The notes under the pieces: generated by a model
Database searches by the model: none
What the model saw: only the letters and a program-made list of their open reading frames with translations
Told to the model about the DNA's origin: nothing
Shown here: positions 11,844 to 24,900 of the stretch, piece after piece
Layout of the letters: each line of letters begins with the position of its first letter
How positions within the stretch are numbered: the stretch's first letter is position 1
Assembly: GCF_037975245.1 (NCBI RefSeq)
Contig: NC_092568.1
Span: 21,912,501-21,976,500 of the forward strand
From: Apostichopus japonicus
Taxonomy: Eukaryota > Echinodermata > Holothuroidea > Aspidochirotida > Stichopodidae
Direction of reading: 5' to 3'
Length of the DNA stretch: 64,000 nt
Program-made: the position numbers and the translations under genes

Positions 11844-13789
11844 TCACAGTCCCTCATCACTGGAGCTATCTTCTTGACTGGGCTTCGATGATGATGGTGA
11901 AACGGCAATAAAGCTGGAGATGAAATAAATGATAAAATGGTATAACTTCAAATCTGGGTAGGTTGGCAACAACATGGCAATACATAAATTGGTCTAGTTG
12001 TTGTATTACAATGATGTGCGAATGATGGCTGTGACACTCACCATGGACCTAAGATCTCTTTCAGTGGTATGGCTGGGATTGGAGGTTGCAAATTAATTTC
12101 TGGCTTGACAGTATCCTGTTCAACAAGTATGCTATTGGGAAAACTTGACCATTGAAATTGCTGGGGTTCCTTCAAAAATCCTTTCACCTCTAAGTTGGCT
12201 TCAAATTTCTGAAAGTCTGCTACATCTGAAGAAGAGAAAAACAGGTGAAGCATGTATTAACAACTTCCTGTAAAATCATCTTGTCTGGTGGATGCAATGG
12301 CTACGAAAAGCAGAAATAACATCCAAACAAGGTAAAAACAAATCACACATTTGCTGAATTGTACCTTCTAACGTATCGTGACAAATCATTTTTTCACTAA
12401 AATAAAGCTGAGACAGTTCACCTGTACTTTGTATTATGTCTTCTTGTCAAATTTTATGTGAAATCCTACGTTTAGTATTTATTGTGATAATGAAAGGAAC
12501 TAGTAACATTGAAGGACTTGCGGGTAATGATAAATTTTTTCGTCATTTTTATAAGATAAGCATAACCAAAGCTATCATGGTGAATATGTGATTGAGATAC
12601 TTGTGATAAACAATTTTTGCAAATAGCTATTAAATTGCAATCTTTTTCTGCACGAGAGATATCACCATTTTAGTTTTCCATTACATGCAAGACTCAAAAA
12701 TCAAAACCAAAGTCTAAACTATCACATTCTGAGCAATATATATGCTTGAATTATTAATAATGACTTGACTAAACCTAATGTTTATATTCATTACTAGAAA
12801 TTGGTTTTGCCCTTTTGCCAATGATGAAACAAAACCTATTGAAATTCCTAACATGACCTTATACTGACAATTGAGTCAGTGTCAACACTCTTTCCAGGTA
12901 TTTTGAAGATGATGTATAAGGCAAAAGGAGAGAAACAGTCCCACCACCTAGTGTGGCATTTTTATATCACACAGTGACAAAAATGGCAGGCTCCTGATAA
13001 CTGAACTTTCAAATCTCAATAATTGCCAAACAAAGCAAAATTTTCCTTAGATGTTTTCAGGATCTTTGACGGGAAGTTGATCACCAGAAAAATCTCTATC
13101 ATAAAGACTATATAGATTAGCAGCCACACCCATTTTAGGCAATGATCCAACCAAATGTTTTGAGTTTCGGATTCGACTCACCAATCATCATCATCACCCC
13201 TCCCTCCCACCCCAATTTATCATTACAATGCCACTGGAATATGGTTCCTTTGCAATGGTTGGATCTGTTTTCTTGCCACAAGTTCGTTGATCTTGGCTTG
13301 AGGAATCCACAAAGAAATATTGAGATTGGCAAAAAGGGCCATTGTGTCCAACTTATTACATGATATCTTAACTTGTTATCATTTTCCCCCAAAGCTTCTG
13401 CAATCTATCTCGCAAACTATCTAAAATCCTTTGCGAACCAAACATAGGGTCGAGACTCATGCATTTTGGGCCGTCGCTATAGATTGTCAGGTCTGCTCCT
13501 CCGTTAATGAAAATGTGACCTATAGTTTTGAAATGTAGCATTTACTATATGATTTCCTTGTTCTCCTAACAGAAATGAATAGATGAATTAACCAAGTACC
13601 ATTAAAAGCAGCTTCATGCAATGGTGTTGATTTTATTTCTTTTGGGAAACTTGTTGATGGTTTGTCCTGATCTTCCAGCAATTTTGTTTTTTTCTTTTCT
13701 GTTGGTACACTTTCATCATCTAGACCAAGTAATGTCCTAACACTGACCCCTGAGGACAGAGATTTCTTCCAATCTTTTAACGTAGACAT
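11844..13789 (-). CDS. Unrecognised small protein with one ankyrin-like segment, 4 exons, 196 aa
   Basis: Exons in coding order are 13789-13600, 13519-13373, 12225-12042 and 11913-11844. All introns are GT-AG and phases (1, 1, 2) agree, giving 196 aa and a TGA stop; this chain of matching phases is the main evidence. Residues 1-50 are charged (LLGLDDESVPTEKKKTK). Residues 54-80 read STPLHEAAFNGH followed by INGGADLTIYSDG, an ankyrin repeat missing about five residues of its second helix. The centre is proline-rich (NLQPPIPAIPL) and the tail is acidic and serine-rich (SQEDSSSDEGL), a likely CK2 substrate. Intron 1 is only 80 nt and its donor (GTACTT) is weak. A good acceptor (TTGACCTTTAG) lies directly before the ATG, so an upstream exon must exist, coding or not. 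I do not recognise the family. Confidence 0.65.
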
Positions 13790-13917
13790 CTAAAGGTCAA
13801 AGGTGAAAACCAAAGAAGAAGAAAAGAAGATCAACCCAATTTTAAATTAATGAATCATGATAGATTTTCGTGAGTTGACAAACTGATCCAGTCAAGACTG
13901 TCATTATCTATGGGAAC

Positions 13918-14375
13918 CATAGGCGTAGGAGCCTTATTTGATTTGGGGGGGCTGTAACGACTTGCCAGAAAAATATAACCAAAATTTTTTCGCGCGCTCC
14001 GCGTGCGTTGAACATGTTAATGTGCATATCATATAGGCATTCATCGGTTATTACATCAAGTGCCAATAACTTACAATCATTTTTCGTGTTATTACCCTTC
14101 CATATTGGTTAAAATTATTGGGGAAGTCGTTGCAACAATCATGATCATAATATTATAAGTTTAACCATTGAAAAACACACTGCAAATTATTTTTCTTTCA
14201 GTAGCAATTCTCAGCATATTGCTTGAATTTTCACCAAAAAAATTTGAAAAACACATTGCAAATTATTCTTCTTTCAGTAGGTGCCCAAAAAATTCTCAGC
14301 ATATTGCCCGAATTTTCACCAAAAATTGTTGTTTGGGGGGCTGCAGCCCCCCCCCCTCCGCCTCCTGCGCCTATG
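13918..14375. mobile_element. Non-autonomous hAT-like element, 458 bp
   Basis: The ends are inverted: CATAGGCGTAGGAG at the left and the complement of CATAGGCGCAGGAG at the right. The element is flanked on both sides by the exact 8-bp duplication ATGGGAAC (13910-13917 and 14376-14383), the target size of hAT transposons. It has no transposase ORF. The interior has GCGCGCTCCGCGTGCG and terminal poly-G/poly-C runs, as in the hAT copies near 29 kb. It lies just upstream of the ankyrin-like gene's ATG exon. Confidence 0.85.
14168..14325. repeat. Internal tandem duplication in the hAT-like element
   Basis: Two units of about 75-80 bp, each with TTGAAAAACACA, GCAAATTATT, CTTTCAGTAG and ATTCTCAGCATATTGC, then GAATTTTCACCAAAAA. 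The second has an extra GTGCCCAAAAA after CAGTAG. Confidence 0.8.
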
Positions 14376-14462
14376 ATGGGAACGATCTTACACAAATGAC
14401 AGGAAATGCATAAATATTGTAACCAATTTGCTTTAGATGTATCTGTAGCTTCTACAGTATAC

Positions 14463-14584
14463 AATGTCGGTGCTCTCGTTGACTGGGAGCCCCTTTATAT
14501 TATAATTCACTTTACAACAACCACACATTTCTAAAGCCTCTTGAATGCAGTCTTTGCTTCCTGAAGTTCTGTGTATCACTGGAA
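14463..14584 (-). CDS. Possible upstream exon of the ankyrin-like gene
   Basis: This 122-nt open segment on the minus strand follows TTTTTCTAG and stops before GTATAC. It would enter needing two nucleotides and leave in phase 0, which fits the acceptor just before the ATG at 13789. Its translation includes SGSKDCIQEALEM and NIKGLPVNESTDI, which could be the second half of an ankyrin repeat. The donor is weak and no further upstream exon was found, so this is tentative. The hAT-like element lies in the intron it implies. Confidence 0.3.
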
Positions 14585-15941
14585 CTAGAAAAACATGTAC
14601 CTTTATACATGAATAGTCAATCTTTGCTCATATGACTGCTTTCTCCCATAGACTTTCTGCTCCTAAGAAATCCAGATCTTGAAATCAGATTTGGTTGTCT
14701 GCCAAGGCATAACTGTGGGAATGGTGTACTGCCGATAGCAGAGTAATATTTTGGATCTTACAAAAGATAATGAATAAAATTCATACACAGCAACAACACA
14801 ATAAAAGAAGCTACAGTAAGCAACCATTGTTACATCCACACAGAACAAGCTTTAAACATCAACCATTGCTCTCACCCTCTATAAATCAATACCAGTGATT
14901 CTCGATCCCTAAATGATCCTCTCCTAGAGTCCTAAATTTAGATTTATAAACAGGAATGCTCCTAATTGTATTTGGCAATACGTTCTATGCAGATCTACAT
15001 ACTGTTTTAAGTACATCACTGAAAAACTCATGAATTACTCTGTAAAAGTGTAAATGACACAGAAATATTTAACATAAATGGCTAATAACTTACAACTTAT
15101 ATTAGGTTATTTGACAGTGCCCCCCCCCCCCCCCAATAAATAAGACAGCAGTTATATTAGTGTTACCGTATTTACACATGGTGAAGAGTGAAGACGATTC
15201 GATTGGAATTAATACATTTCCATTATCTTACTTGTAGGTTGTTTTCAAAGAGTTTAACTATATAGAACCATCTCTGGTTGTTTATGAAATTTGTGGAAAT
15301 ACTAAGCTAAGTCACTAACGTTCTGTATGAACCTAAATTTGAAGTCCAGTTTAAGAAGTAGCATACATCTCATTTCTACCGTTCACATAACGTCCGTTAC
15401 ACTATAGCTAGCATATGGCTAGCCATAGCCTAACGTTTAGGCCTTCATTACCGCTATCACTTCAGAACGCATAGTGAGATTTTCTTCTTTCCATAATTTC
15501 AGTCAATTTTGGGCTTAGATTATGTGTCAGATTTCCTAAAAGTTGTTCTCCCCAGACAAGGTGTAGCACACAGTGTAGAATCATCTGGAACTAGTCACTA
15601 TCGCAAAAGTTCAGAGATGCCTGAATGCCTGGTAAATTTGAGTGTGACACTTTTACATCTACGTACAATTACATGCATGATAATTTTGATAAAAGCAAGG
15701 TACTTTCCCGCGATTTGTTTTGAGGCTCAAGGAATGTACTTCCGGTTTCTATCAGGTTCGAGAGTTCAACATATAAACATTAACAGCAGCTGAACGTGTG
15801 TTTGCGTTATCTTGCCTAATTTTCGTAGTTGTCACAGTGGTACAGATCTGAACATCTTGCCAGAGAGTGACCGACAGAAAACTGGCTCAGAAGTTTTATT
15901 TACTGTAGTACTAGTTTCGCAAAATTTACTTGACAGTTATC
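14585..15941. promoter_or_regulatory. Divergent intergenic region before NEK9
   Basis: This 1.36-kb stretch separates the ankyrin-like gene (minus) from NEK9 (plus), so it probably holds both promoters. A run of 15-16 C lies near 15120-15135. An in-frame TAG at 15912-15914 precedes the NEK9 ATG. A 94-aa plus-strand ORF at 15509-15793 has no recognisable homology. I see no TATA box. Confidence 0.45.
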
Positions 15942-18900
15942 ATGTCGTACTCCGACAGCAGTATCTTCAGTGATTCTACCCAAGAAGGGGAGGAATATGC
16001 TCCAGTAAAAGTCTTGGGGAAAGGTGCTTTTGGAGAGGCAGTATTGTACAGAAAGCTCGAGGTACGTATTTAGCCAGGCTACGTCAGGACTGAGTCCTTA
16101 CAATAATTTGTGTACTGAGTAGTTAAAATAGTCTCACTGAACTGCTGCTGTGCAGTTTTACTGCAGGACTAGCCTAGGCCTATGCAATATATTACAAGTC
16201 CCAGTTCATTGTGTGTTGTTAGCCTTGTTGTAGCAATAATGTGTAATGTAGTTTAGCTTAATGTTTCCCAAGGGTTAGGAAGCAAACAGAAGCTCATTTT
16301 AAACCCTATCCATGTGATGAACACCTGCAAAATACCAAGCCTTTCCTTTTAAAGAAGTGTTCCAAGAGTTACGTGACAGCTCCAATTCCAGGCTTAGTCA
16401 CAAGTGTATTTTCTCAAAATTGCTTCAGACTTGGCCCAGTACTAACTAAGGCCCTCTTCCTCTTATGCTGATATGCCAAATATCAATTAGTATTTCTAAC
16501 TAAAATTTGCTTATAAGCAGACTTCATAACTTAGGATTGGACTTGCTCTATTCACCAACTGAAACTTGAACTTGTTTTCATAAAAGTATGATAAACCATG
16601 TGAGTTCTACATGAATTCCCTGGAGTGTGAAGATATGCAGTTACTGTAACTTTAGGCCATATCCTCTTCAAACTGGTTTCATACTCTCCAGGATTAAAGC
16701 ATTATTCATATATAACCATACCAACTCAGTATTCACCAGGACCTGGGCACTAAGGAAGTACTGTTCATTTTATTCTTATATCGTATGACATGGTTATTCA
16801 CACTTACAGTACTAGGCTAGTTCATGTTAATGTAATATTTTATCACTCAATTCTAATTGGTAGAACTTTACATATGAAGTGTCCTATATGAAACATTAAT
16901 GTAGAGGTTTATGAACTTGTTTATCCCATTAAGCATCCCCTGTTTGTTTCCATTGACCCTTAAAGAAAATCATAGATCAAACCATGTCCAGTTCTGTTTC
17001 TGTAAAGAATTGATGAATAGGCTTTCACATGTACACCACCATAGCTCCCAACTCTTGAGAGGGCAAATGCTGGTCCATGCCACGAATCTTCGTCCTGGGG
17101 GAAGGTTATAAGGGGAGGGGGTGTCCCCCTCCCCTTTTGAATTTTTTTGGAATCCTGGTGATGCCTACATGTAAAATGGTGGCACTTAGAAAGGCTTTTG
17201 TCACACAAAATTTTCTGAGAAATATGCATTTTTGTGTGTGTAACATCAATAAATTGAATAGTATACAAATAATAAATGGTTATGAGTGCAATAGTGCAAA
17301 TATTTCATGAGTTGAAAGATGGAATGTTCCATTCAAACAAATTACATCTTTCAACGAATGAAATATTTGCACTATTGCACGAATGGAAACCATTTATTAT
17401 TTGTTTTATACAACACCTTCAAATTTGGATATAATTGGATGTAAAATGCACTCATGCAACAGATTGTTTTGAACAAACAGGTTTCTCTGCTCTCTTACCA
17501 TTGAAAAAAGTGCTATCAAAAAAGTATAACACATGGTTCTATTTCATAGAGTGCAATAGAGCCGATTTTGCATGCAATCGACGAGCAATTGACCAATCAA
17601 ATGGCCGGAATATAATTAGGTGTTGTATAATAGGTGATAATTCATTCTTTCCTGTGGCATGAAAATGTTCGCTGCTCGCCCCAATGAAAAGAAATATAGG
17701 CTAATTTGAGGTTCAAATGATGCTGTAAAAGAGGTTTTATACTTATTATAAATTCTAAATGCTAAAGAAATGATGGTTGCTAAGTCAAAATTTGATGCAT
17801 TTTTTTATGTATACAAGTTTGACAATTACAAGCGGGTTTTTCGGACGCTTGCGCGGGTCAGCGGGTTAGAATGCGGGTCCAACCCGCGAATTGCGGGTCA
17901 GTTGGGAGCTCTGCACCACATGCATTAATCAAGATTGCTCTAAAGAAACTGAATGGCCCATCAGTGTACATGAAGGAAGCTATTTAAGTTGTGCACACAA
18001 TACAGAGAAACTGACACACTGTAGGTTCAACGTCAATGTCTCAAGGGCCGCAACTGGAAATTGCTTTGGAATCTACACTGTATTGCAACCATTGAACTGA
18101 AGATGTATATGTTAGCTCAAGATTGTGGCTATTGTTAAAAGTCTCATAAATATCACAAGTTACGCTAGTCTGTGTAGGGAATAATCAATCTAATATCGCA
18201 TTGAAAAATGGTCAAACTGCTACATTAGTCAAAAAGATTAACAGCTGTTTATCACACAGAAACCATGACTATTTATAAGAGACCAAGTTCAGCACCTTCA
18301 AAATTGCTACACACAATTTCATCACTAACTTTTTTCCTGCCCTGTTTCACAGAAGAGCACAGCACAAGAAAGTATTTATGTACATTCAAATTTAATATTG
18401 GCACAATAACTGGCATGGATTTAGTCTGGTATATTATTGTACTGTCGTCCAAAGATGTTCACAAAAGTAAAACCATATTTAAAGGGTGTGAAGACTTGCG
18501 CACAAAGAAACGTCTCATGCCGGTAATCTGACCTAGTTTCGAATGAGGTGTAACAGATGAGTTAGACACCACCATTGATCCCAGAAAATGCACACACAGC
18601 TTGCTATCGTCAGTAATTAGACACTAGTGTACAGTACAGTCAATACATGCAGCTACGGTCAATACCCACAACACAGTGTACAGAGCAGCGTGGACATCTC
18701 AGGTCTAGATAAATGATAACAAGGTATCACGTTTCATTACTGTGTGCATTTTGTAGCGACAAGAAGAAAACGTCATTTGCAAGCAACGGAAAGTTAACTT
18801 TTTCACAGCGCGGCACGCGGTTTGGGGCGAGTCTTCAATGCCTTTAATTGTCTGAAATCCTAATTTTATTTTAATTTTGATAAATTGATAACTGTCTTGA

Positions 18901-21900
18901 TGACAGCACAGTGTTTGTCGATAGCGATGTTTTTATGTTTTTCTGTCAGTTTCCTGTCATTAAGGGGTTTCCTTATCCAGTGTGCACTTTGTACAGACAT
19001 CCCAGCTCTTGGGCAGTTACTGTGTGAAAACAGATACAGGTTTTCCTTATACTGTTGTATCATAAGTTGCATACATTTGCCCTGAAACAGCCTTTAGTAT
19101 TGGTTTTCTTTTTAACTGCAATGTTTATTCAGGTGTAATTGTCAAGTAAATTATGTATCCATTCAATTAAACAGTATCCTACAGTATCAATTTCACCTAA
19201 ATTAGCTTGATTCATCTTAACTCTATTTTTTTTTGATAAATACTAACATAAAGAAAAAGTCAATTATTTTCAATTGGTTTACAAGTGTGTATTCTATTGT
19301 GCACATATTCATAGCTACTGTACTACTGTGGTAAACTGTTTGGATGATAAAATTATACTACTTTGACTTATTTAAAGCAACATTATTTGATGATACCAAA
19401 CTTCAGTGCAGGTTACCTTGCCTAGTACAAAGTATGCAAGTACAAAACTTGGACAGGATTATGAATCATGTAGAAATGTGCCCGAATATATGTCAAAGCT
19501 GTCAGACAGTTTTTTAAACGTTATAGTCCAGTAGCAGCTGATGTCCTCTGACTCTCTTCAATGAGTGAGGAGTGAATTTGAATTTCTACAGTATTTTATA
19601 ATGTACATACAGTATTTCATAATGTACAGTCTTTCATAATCTTCTGTACAGTTACCTCATCTAGTTTCCTAATTGTACTTTCATTTCGCTTGACCCGAAC
19701 CTTTTGTTACAACTCTTATCAATTTCTTTGTGTCTCTGCAAATATCTTCTTCATCATAGAATCATAGACAGGGAGGCTTCCAGCCGACTTGTGAATTTTG
19801 CTTTGATTCAGTGTCATATATACATAGGCCTACTGTACATAGTGGAAGGCAAAAAGGTTTAAAGCTGTCTAAAATTAGCCTTAGGAAAAGCTCTTTTCAA
19901 ACAATTTAGAGTGATTGAAAGAGTGATCACTCCATGCCTCAAGGCATAACGGTGTAATGTTCCTTCCAAAACTGGGTCAGCAAAACCCCCAGGTTGCCTC
20001 TTGAAAACTAAAGGAGCACTTGTGTGGTAATTGCCTGTAAAGAGTGTGAGTTTTGTTGCTTCAATCATGGAGCTATAAACAGAGCTCCATGCTTCAATTA
20101 TAGTATGAGAACTTCATATTTGCGTCAGAACATACGTATCTATACATGCTTTCATTTTCTGTATGGAAAGTTCTACATTGGCACTGCCTATCTTTTATGT
20201 TAAATATCCTAGCACAAGTAGACACATCTCCATACAAGCTCCCCAAAGTATACACTTTGCATGTTTTCTACTTGTCGTAAGGTTCTGTGGTTGCATTTAT
20301 AGAGTTTTGAGAACCTTGCGGGCCACATAACATTTTCCTGAATACAGTATGTGGCCCGCACTGCGCATATCTAATGCTTTATACTATAAACTTGTGGGCA
20401 ACATGGCCATGTACACTCCAATCCATAAAGGTAAGCAATTTGGTTACTATGACGTAGATGGTGCTGAGCTTTGACTGCCAATTATGTGGCAATTTATTTT
20501 ACAGGGAGTATTATTTGTTAACATTTTCATTAAGAATGGGCTTCAGCCAAATTATTGACCAATTTTGCAAGTGTTAAAAAAGTGAATGCCTGAATTAATC
20601 TGTATTCGGTAATTACCAAGGAAAGCAGCTGCCAATTAAAACAAACTTGCTTGATATTGGAAAAGTTTGGTCAAGAATGAGTGACACATTTGGAGGAATA
20701 TGACATTGTAAAAATGAAGCCAAGGTGTGTGATGGACTCATGAAAAGTGGTGAATGTGGACTTATCATATAAATTGAGCATAATACGTAGTATATTAATG
20801 TTTAATACGATATTGGTACACGAGAAGTTGGAAAAGTCAAGGTAAGATGAACTTCATAAGTGATGTAGGTCCACTTGCAAATATCTTGCTGGTAGCAATA
20901 TAGTCAAACCTTGAAAATCTTGTCTGCACTCTACTATTTAATGTCCTTGTGAAGGTTGGCAAGGAATCACTTAGCCTTTTGGCTATCTGGCTTTTTATGT
21001 ATTTGAAGAGTATTTTACTGAAAAAAGTGTGTATCCCTTTGCGATACTTGTTGTGATGATTGCATAGTTACAAGACAGATGGTAGGTGCCATTTTATGTT
21101 TGTGAAAGAAGAAAGTAGAATCCACTCTGTAGTAACATGTTGTTACATGTCATTATGTTACCAATGTGTGATGTCGCATGCATATATTATGTATACAGTA
21201 CTCGATGCTGAAAAGTGTCTGAACTCTGTGGCTTGTTGAAACTGAATCTACTTTTACTCAGGAAATTCCTTCAAGATTGTTTATCTGATAATATTATCAG
21301 AGAGTTGATATCCTAAATGTTTCACTGTCTGATACCTCTGAGTTAAGGTAAAAGTTTGATGTGTTTATCACGTACCAGAATGAAATTCAGGTAACATATA
21401 CATGCATGACTTGTTAGTTAAACTCGGTGAAAAAAACCACATCACCATTGGAAACGTATGGTACGGTACGTCTATGCTGACGACATTGCAACAAGAATTT
21501 TAAAGATATATTTTCTGTTGCATAAATTACTACAGTTTTGGTGGTACAATACCATACATTGTAATAGAAAATCAGGTGCCAGAAAGGATCTGCCCCTTTA
21601 ACCTACCAAAATTTTACCATGAATGATGAAATTAGAGTCTTGTGGGACACAAAATTTTGTGTATTGCATTAAACGTTTAATATCTAGCTAGAAACAGCTA
21701 AATGGTTGTTGCCATATGTACTTTATATCTGTAGTTGGAATGAGGCATTCAAATTATTTTGAATTTATTGTGAATTCCACATTGCTTGGCCAGACAAACA
21801 CAAAGTTTACATGTACATTAAGAAAGATCCTTTAAAGAATTATAGGATTTCAGGGTTTAATTTTAAAATATGCAGTACAACATGGTATTTGCTGTGCATT

Positions 21901-24900
21901 TTTTATTTATTAGTTTTTGAAAGTTGATGTGATTCAAGTTTTTGTGATTCATTTTTTGGGCACAAGAAAATTTTGGCTGAAAATGTCTGCCAGATCACTG
22001 GAAATGGCACTTTCCAGGCCTTGTTAGTTGCATCTAACGATATCATAAAAACATACACAAAAAATATGCTCATGTGGGGGCGATCGCCCCTTCGCCCCCC
22101 CCCCCCCCCCTTGGCAACGTGCCTGACTGTATTGCACCCAGAGCAAAGAATATCTATGATCCCTATTTGTACAGTAGGATAGAATATAAGGAAAGAAAGC
22201 ATTAAAAATTATATGTTATTTTAATCCTTGTTTGCCTAGTTGTTTATGTGAAGTTAATGGTTTAGGTATAAGTTACACGTATTAATAGTCGAGAACCAAG
22301 CAGTTCATGAAAAATTGTAAATATTTATTTTACTTTTGTATATGTTGAAAGATGTTGGTGGTCTTAAAAGTAACAGATTTATGTTCTCATATAACACACT
22401 TATCTTTAATAGTCCTGTATATGACACCCAGAGATGGTGGGCAACTTCAATGCAAAGATAAAGTATGGGTCGATCAAATTTGTTTATGATATCCATCCAA
22501 GATCTCAGCTATACATAGTTTTCCTGATGGGAGCTCATTAAAGCCTCATCTCTTCATCATATGAGTCAGAATGTTTGCAATTTAAACCATGCCTGGTCTC
22601 TGGGGAAACCAGATCTCTGACAATGACATGAAACTATGTCCTATGGTAGGCAGAGCATGTTTTGAAGAAGGAAAATAGCTGCCCTTTCCTGCCCAGATTT
22701 TGCACGATGGCAAAGTATCGTTAAAGGTCACCAGTGTTCACGTCACTCCTCCCTTACCAGTTTACCTGTCTCCACCCATAACATGCACTCTGAATGACAT
22801 CTATGATGGTGGAAGACCCAGTGGGCTGGGAACTAACTGTAGTTACTTTAAAATACCACAAGTGTGGATGACCAGTGGAATATTCTGTTAGTTTAATTTA
22901 TCTTGCATTGAAAATTTAAATGTCCGTCCATCTTACTTTGTCAGTGTCCTATGGGCACTGTTCTCCATTGGCTGGTTGTTGTGGAAGAAGGAGAAAATGG
23001 GCAGTTACCCAGAAGTGGTGGTGATAAATGTTGTGGTTAATGAGGGTCAGTAGGGATGTAGTGATAAATGTTGTGGGTAATGTGGGTCAGTAGGGATGTG
23101 GTGATAAATGTTGTGGTTAATGTGGGTCAGTAGGGATGTAGTGATAAATGTGGTTAACGAGGGTCAGTAGGGATGTGGTGATAACTGTGGTGGTTAGCGT
23201 GGGTCAGTAGAGGTGTAGTAATACGTGTTGTGGTTAATATAGCTTTGTTTTGCAAGTTGGGAGGATGGGAAAGTGCATATTTTGAGAGGAGACGGTTAAG
23301 TGTTTTTTTCATATTTTTTTTTCATATTTATAAATATTCAACTATGATGTTTATTAGCATTTAGTACCAATTTGTACTGTTGCTGCCTATAGTTTCTGAT
23401 CTTTGCACTGTCAGAATTTACAGATATTGATGAGACTAAAATATTAGATATGTTAGTGATAAAAATATGCTGTGCAGTGTGCACATAACCCTAAAAAAAA
23501 AACAATGATTCACAGGTAACAATTTTCTTTTTGGGGCCTTTTCATATTTTATAATGATAGTGCTAATGGTGGAAATGACTTGTTAATCAGTTTTGTGTTT
23601 TCATGTATCATTTGTTGGCCATTATAGCCCCCCCAGCCCCCCCCCCCCTCAAAAAAAAGGAAGTACCCATACCTTCCTATGCAACCTATTTGTTCACTTT
23701 TTGTGTTATTTCATTAGTCTTTATAATTTATATGTAACACAATAATACTACCCCTTTTAAAAAAACCAAATATTATATTTGCACTGTAATGTGGCTAATG
23801 TTCAACACAGATAACCAAAGCAAATTTGAAATACGTGTGTATATTTCTTATTTCCTTTTGAATGATTTCTATTTAACATTTGATTACCTAAACAAACAAC
23901 ATCGTTGAATATTTGTTTATCTTACAAGATATGGGATCTAGGCTGGGTATACACTTTATGCTATGACATGCTGGATTGGGTTAGATAATTGGCATTTATT
24001 ACAGACTGTTGGAGTACATTAAAGGCTTAGACTTTACAGTGTTGTACATAAAACAGACATTTCTCATTTGCATATTAAACACCACTACCAGAGCTTCACT
24101 GGGTTGATCAATTGTAATATTTTGCTGGTAGTATTAATGACGGATCATAAATTAGGGCACGATGTTAAAAGGAAATGATAAAAACAGATGTGAAGGCAAT
24201 GGTGCAGCTGTTATGGTACCCATTCCATAATGTTTGGGTTCCCTGTTCAAACCTCTTGCCAGGAATCCGATTCCCGTGACCTATTCAAAATTTTGCTACT
24301 GTACTTTGCAGTGCTTTGGAGTCGAGTCTTCCCCGGATTTGGTATTTCCGGTTTTGCGAATTTGGGAACTTGGATTTGGTTGGGTTTTTTTCAATTCATG
24401 GTATAGAAATGTCAGCTTTGTTCACCAAAGCTGATCTGGAGAGTTGGTGAGTGGGGTGCCCTCACCTTATTCTGGTTTGCGAATTGGGAACTTGGGTTTG
24501 GTTGGGTTGTTTCAATTCATGGTATAGAAACAGCTTTGTTCACCAAAGCTGATCTGGAGAGTTGGTGAGTGGGGTGCCCTCATCTTTCTCAGTACTTGAG
24601 AAAATGGTTAGATGCTGGGGTACACTCTGGTCCGTCAAAAGGCGAACGTTAAGTGGCGATTCTGGGATCAGGAAAGGGAGAGTGAATTAATCGCCTGCTT
24701 GGTAATTCTCTGAACACTCATTGAAACGAGAAGGCTTTGGATTAAAGACATTGTTCATCCAAGATGATTTCTAGCTTTAAGAATTACTAATCTAAACTTA
24801 TAAATCTTTAGAATGCTTGTGTGAATTTCAACTTTAATAGTATGTAAATATCATTGGGCTTGTCAATAAACTGTTGATTACTTGGGAGTGGTTCCCTGCT

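Noticed and set aside
14630-14770. 46-codon open stretch on the minus strand as another upstream exon
   Set aside because: No good donor in a compatible phase; open stretches of this length are common by chance.
15509-15793. 94-codon ORF just upstream of NEK9, possible extra 5' exon
   Set aside because: It is not in frame with the NEK9 start, an in-frame stop at 15912-15914 separates them, and its translation is not recognisable.
21903-22202. Possible further hAT-like element with a CGTGCCTG end after a poly-C run
   Set aside because: No matching inverted left end or 8-bp target duplication could be found.
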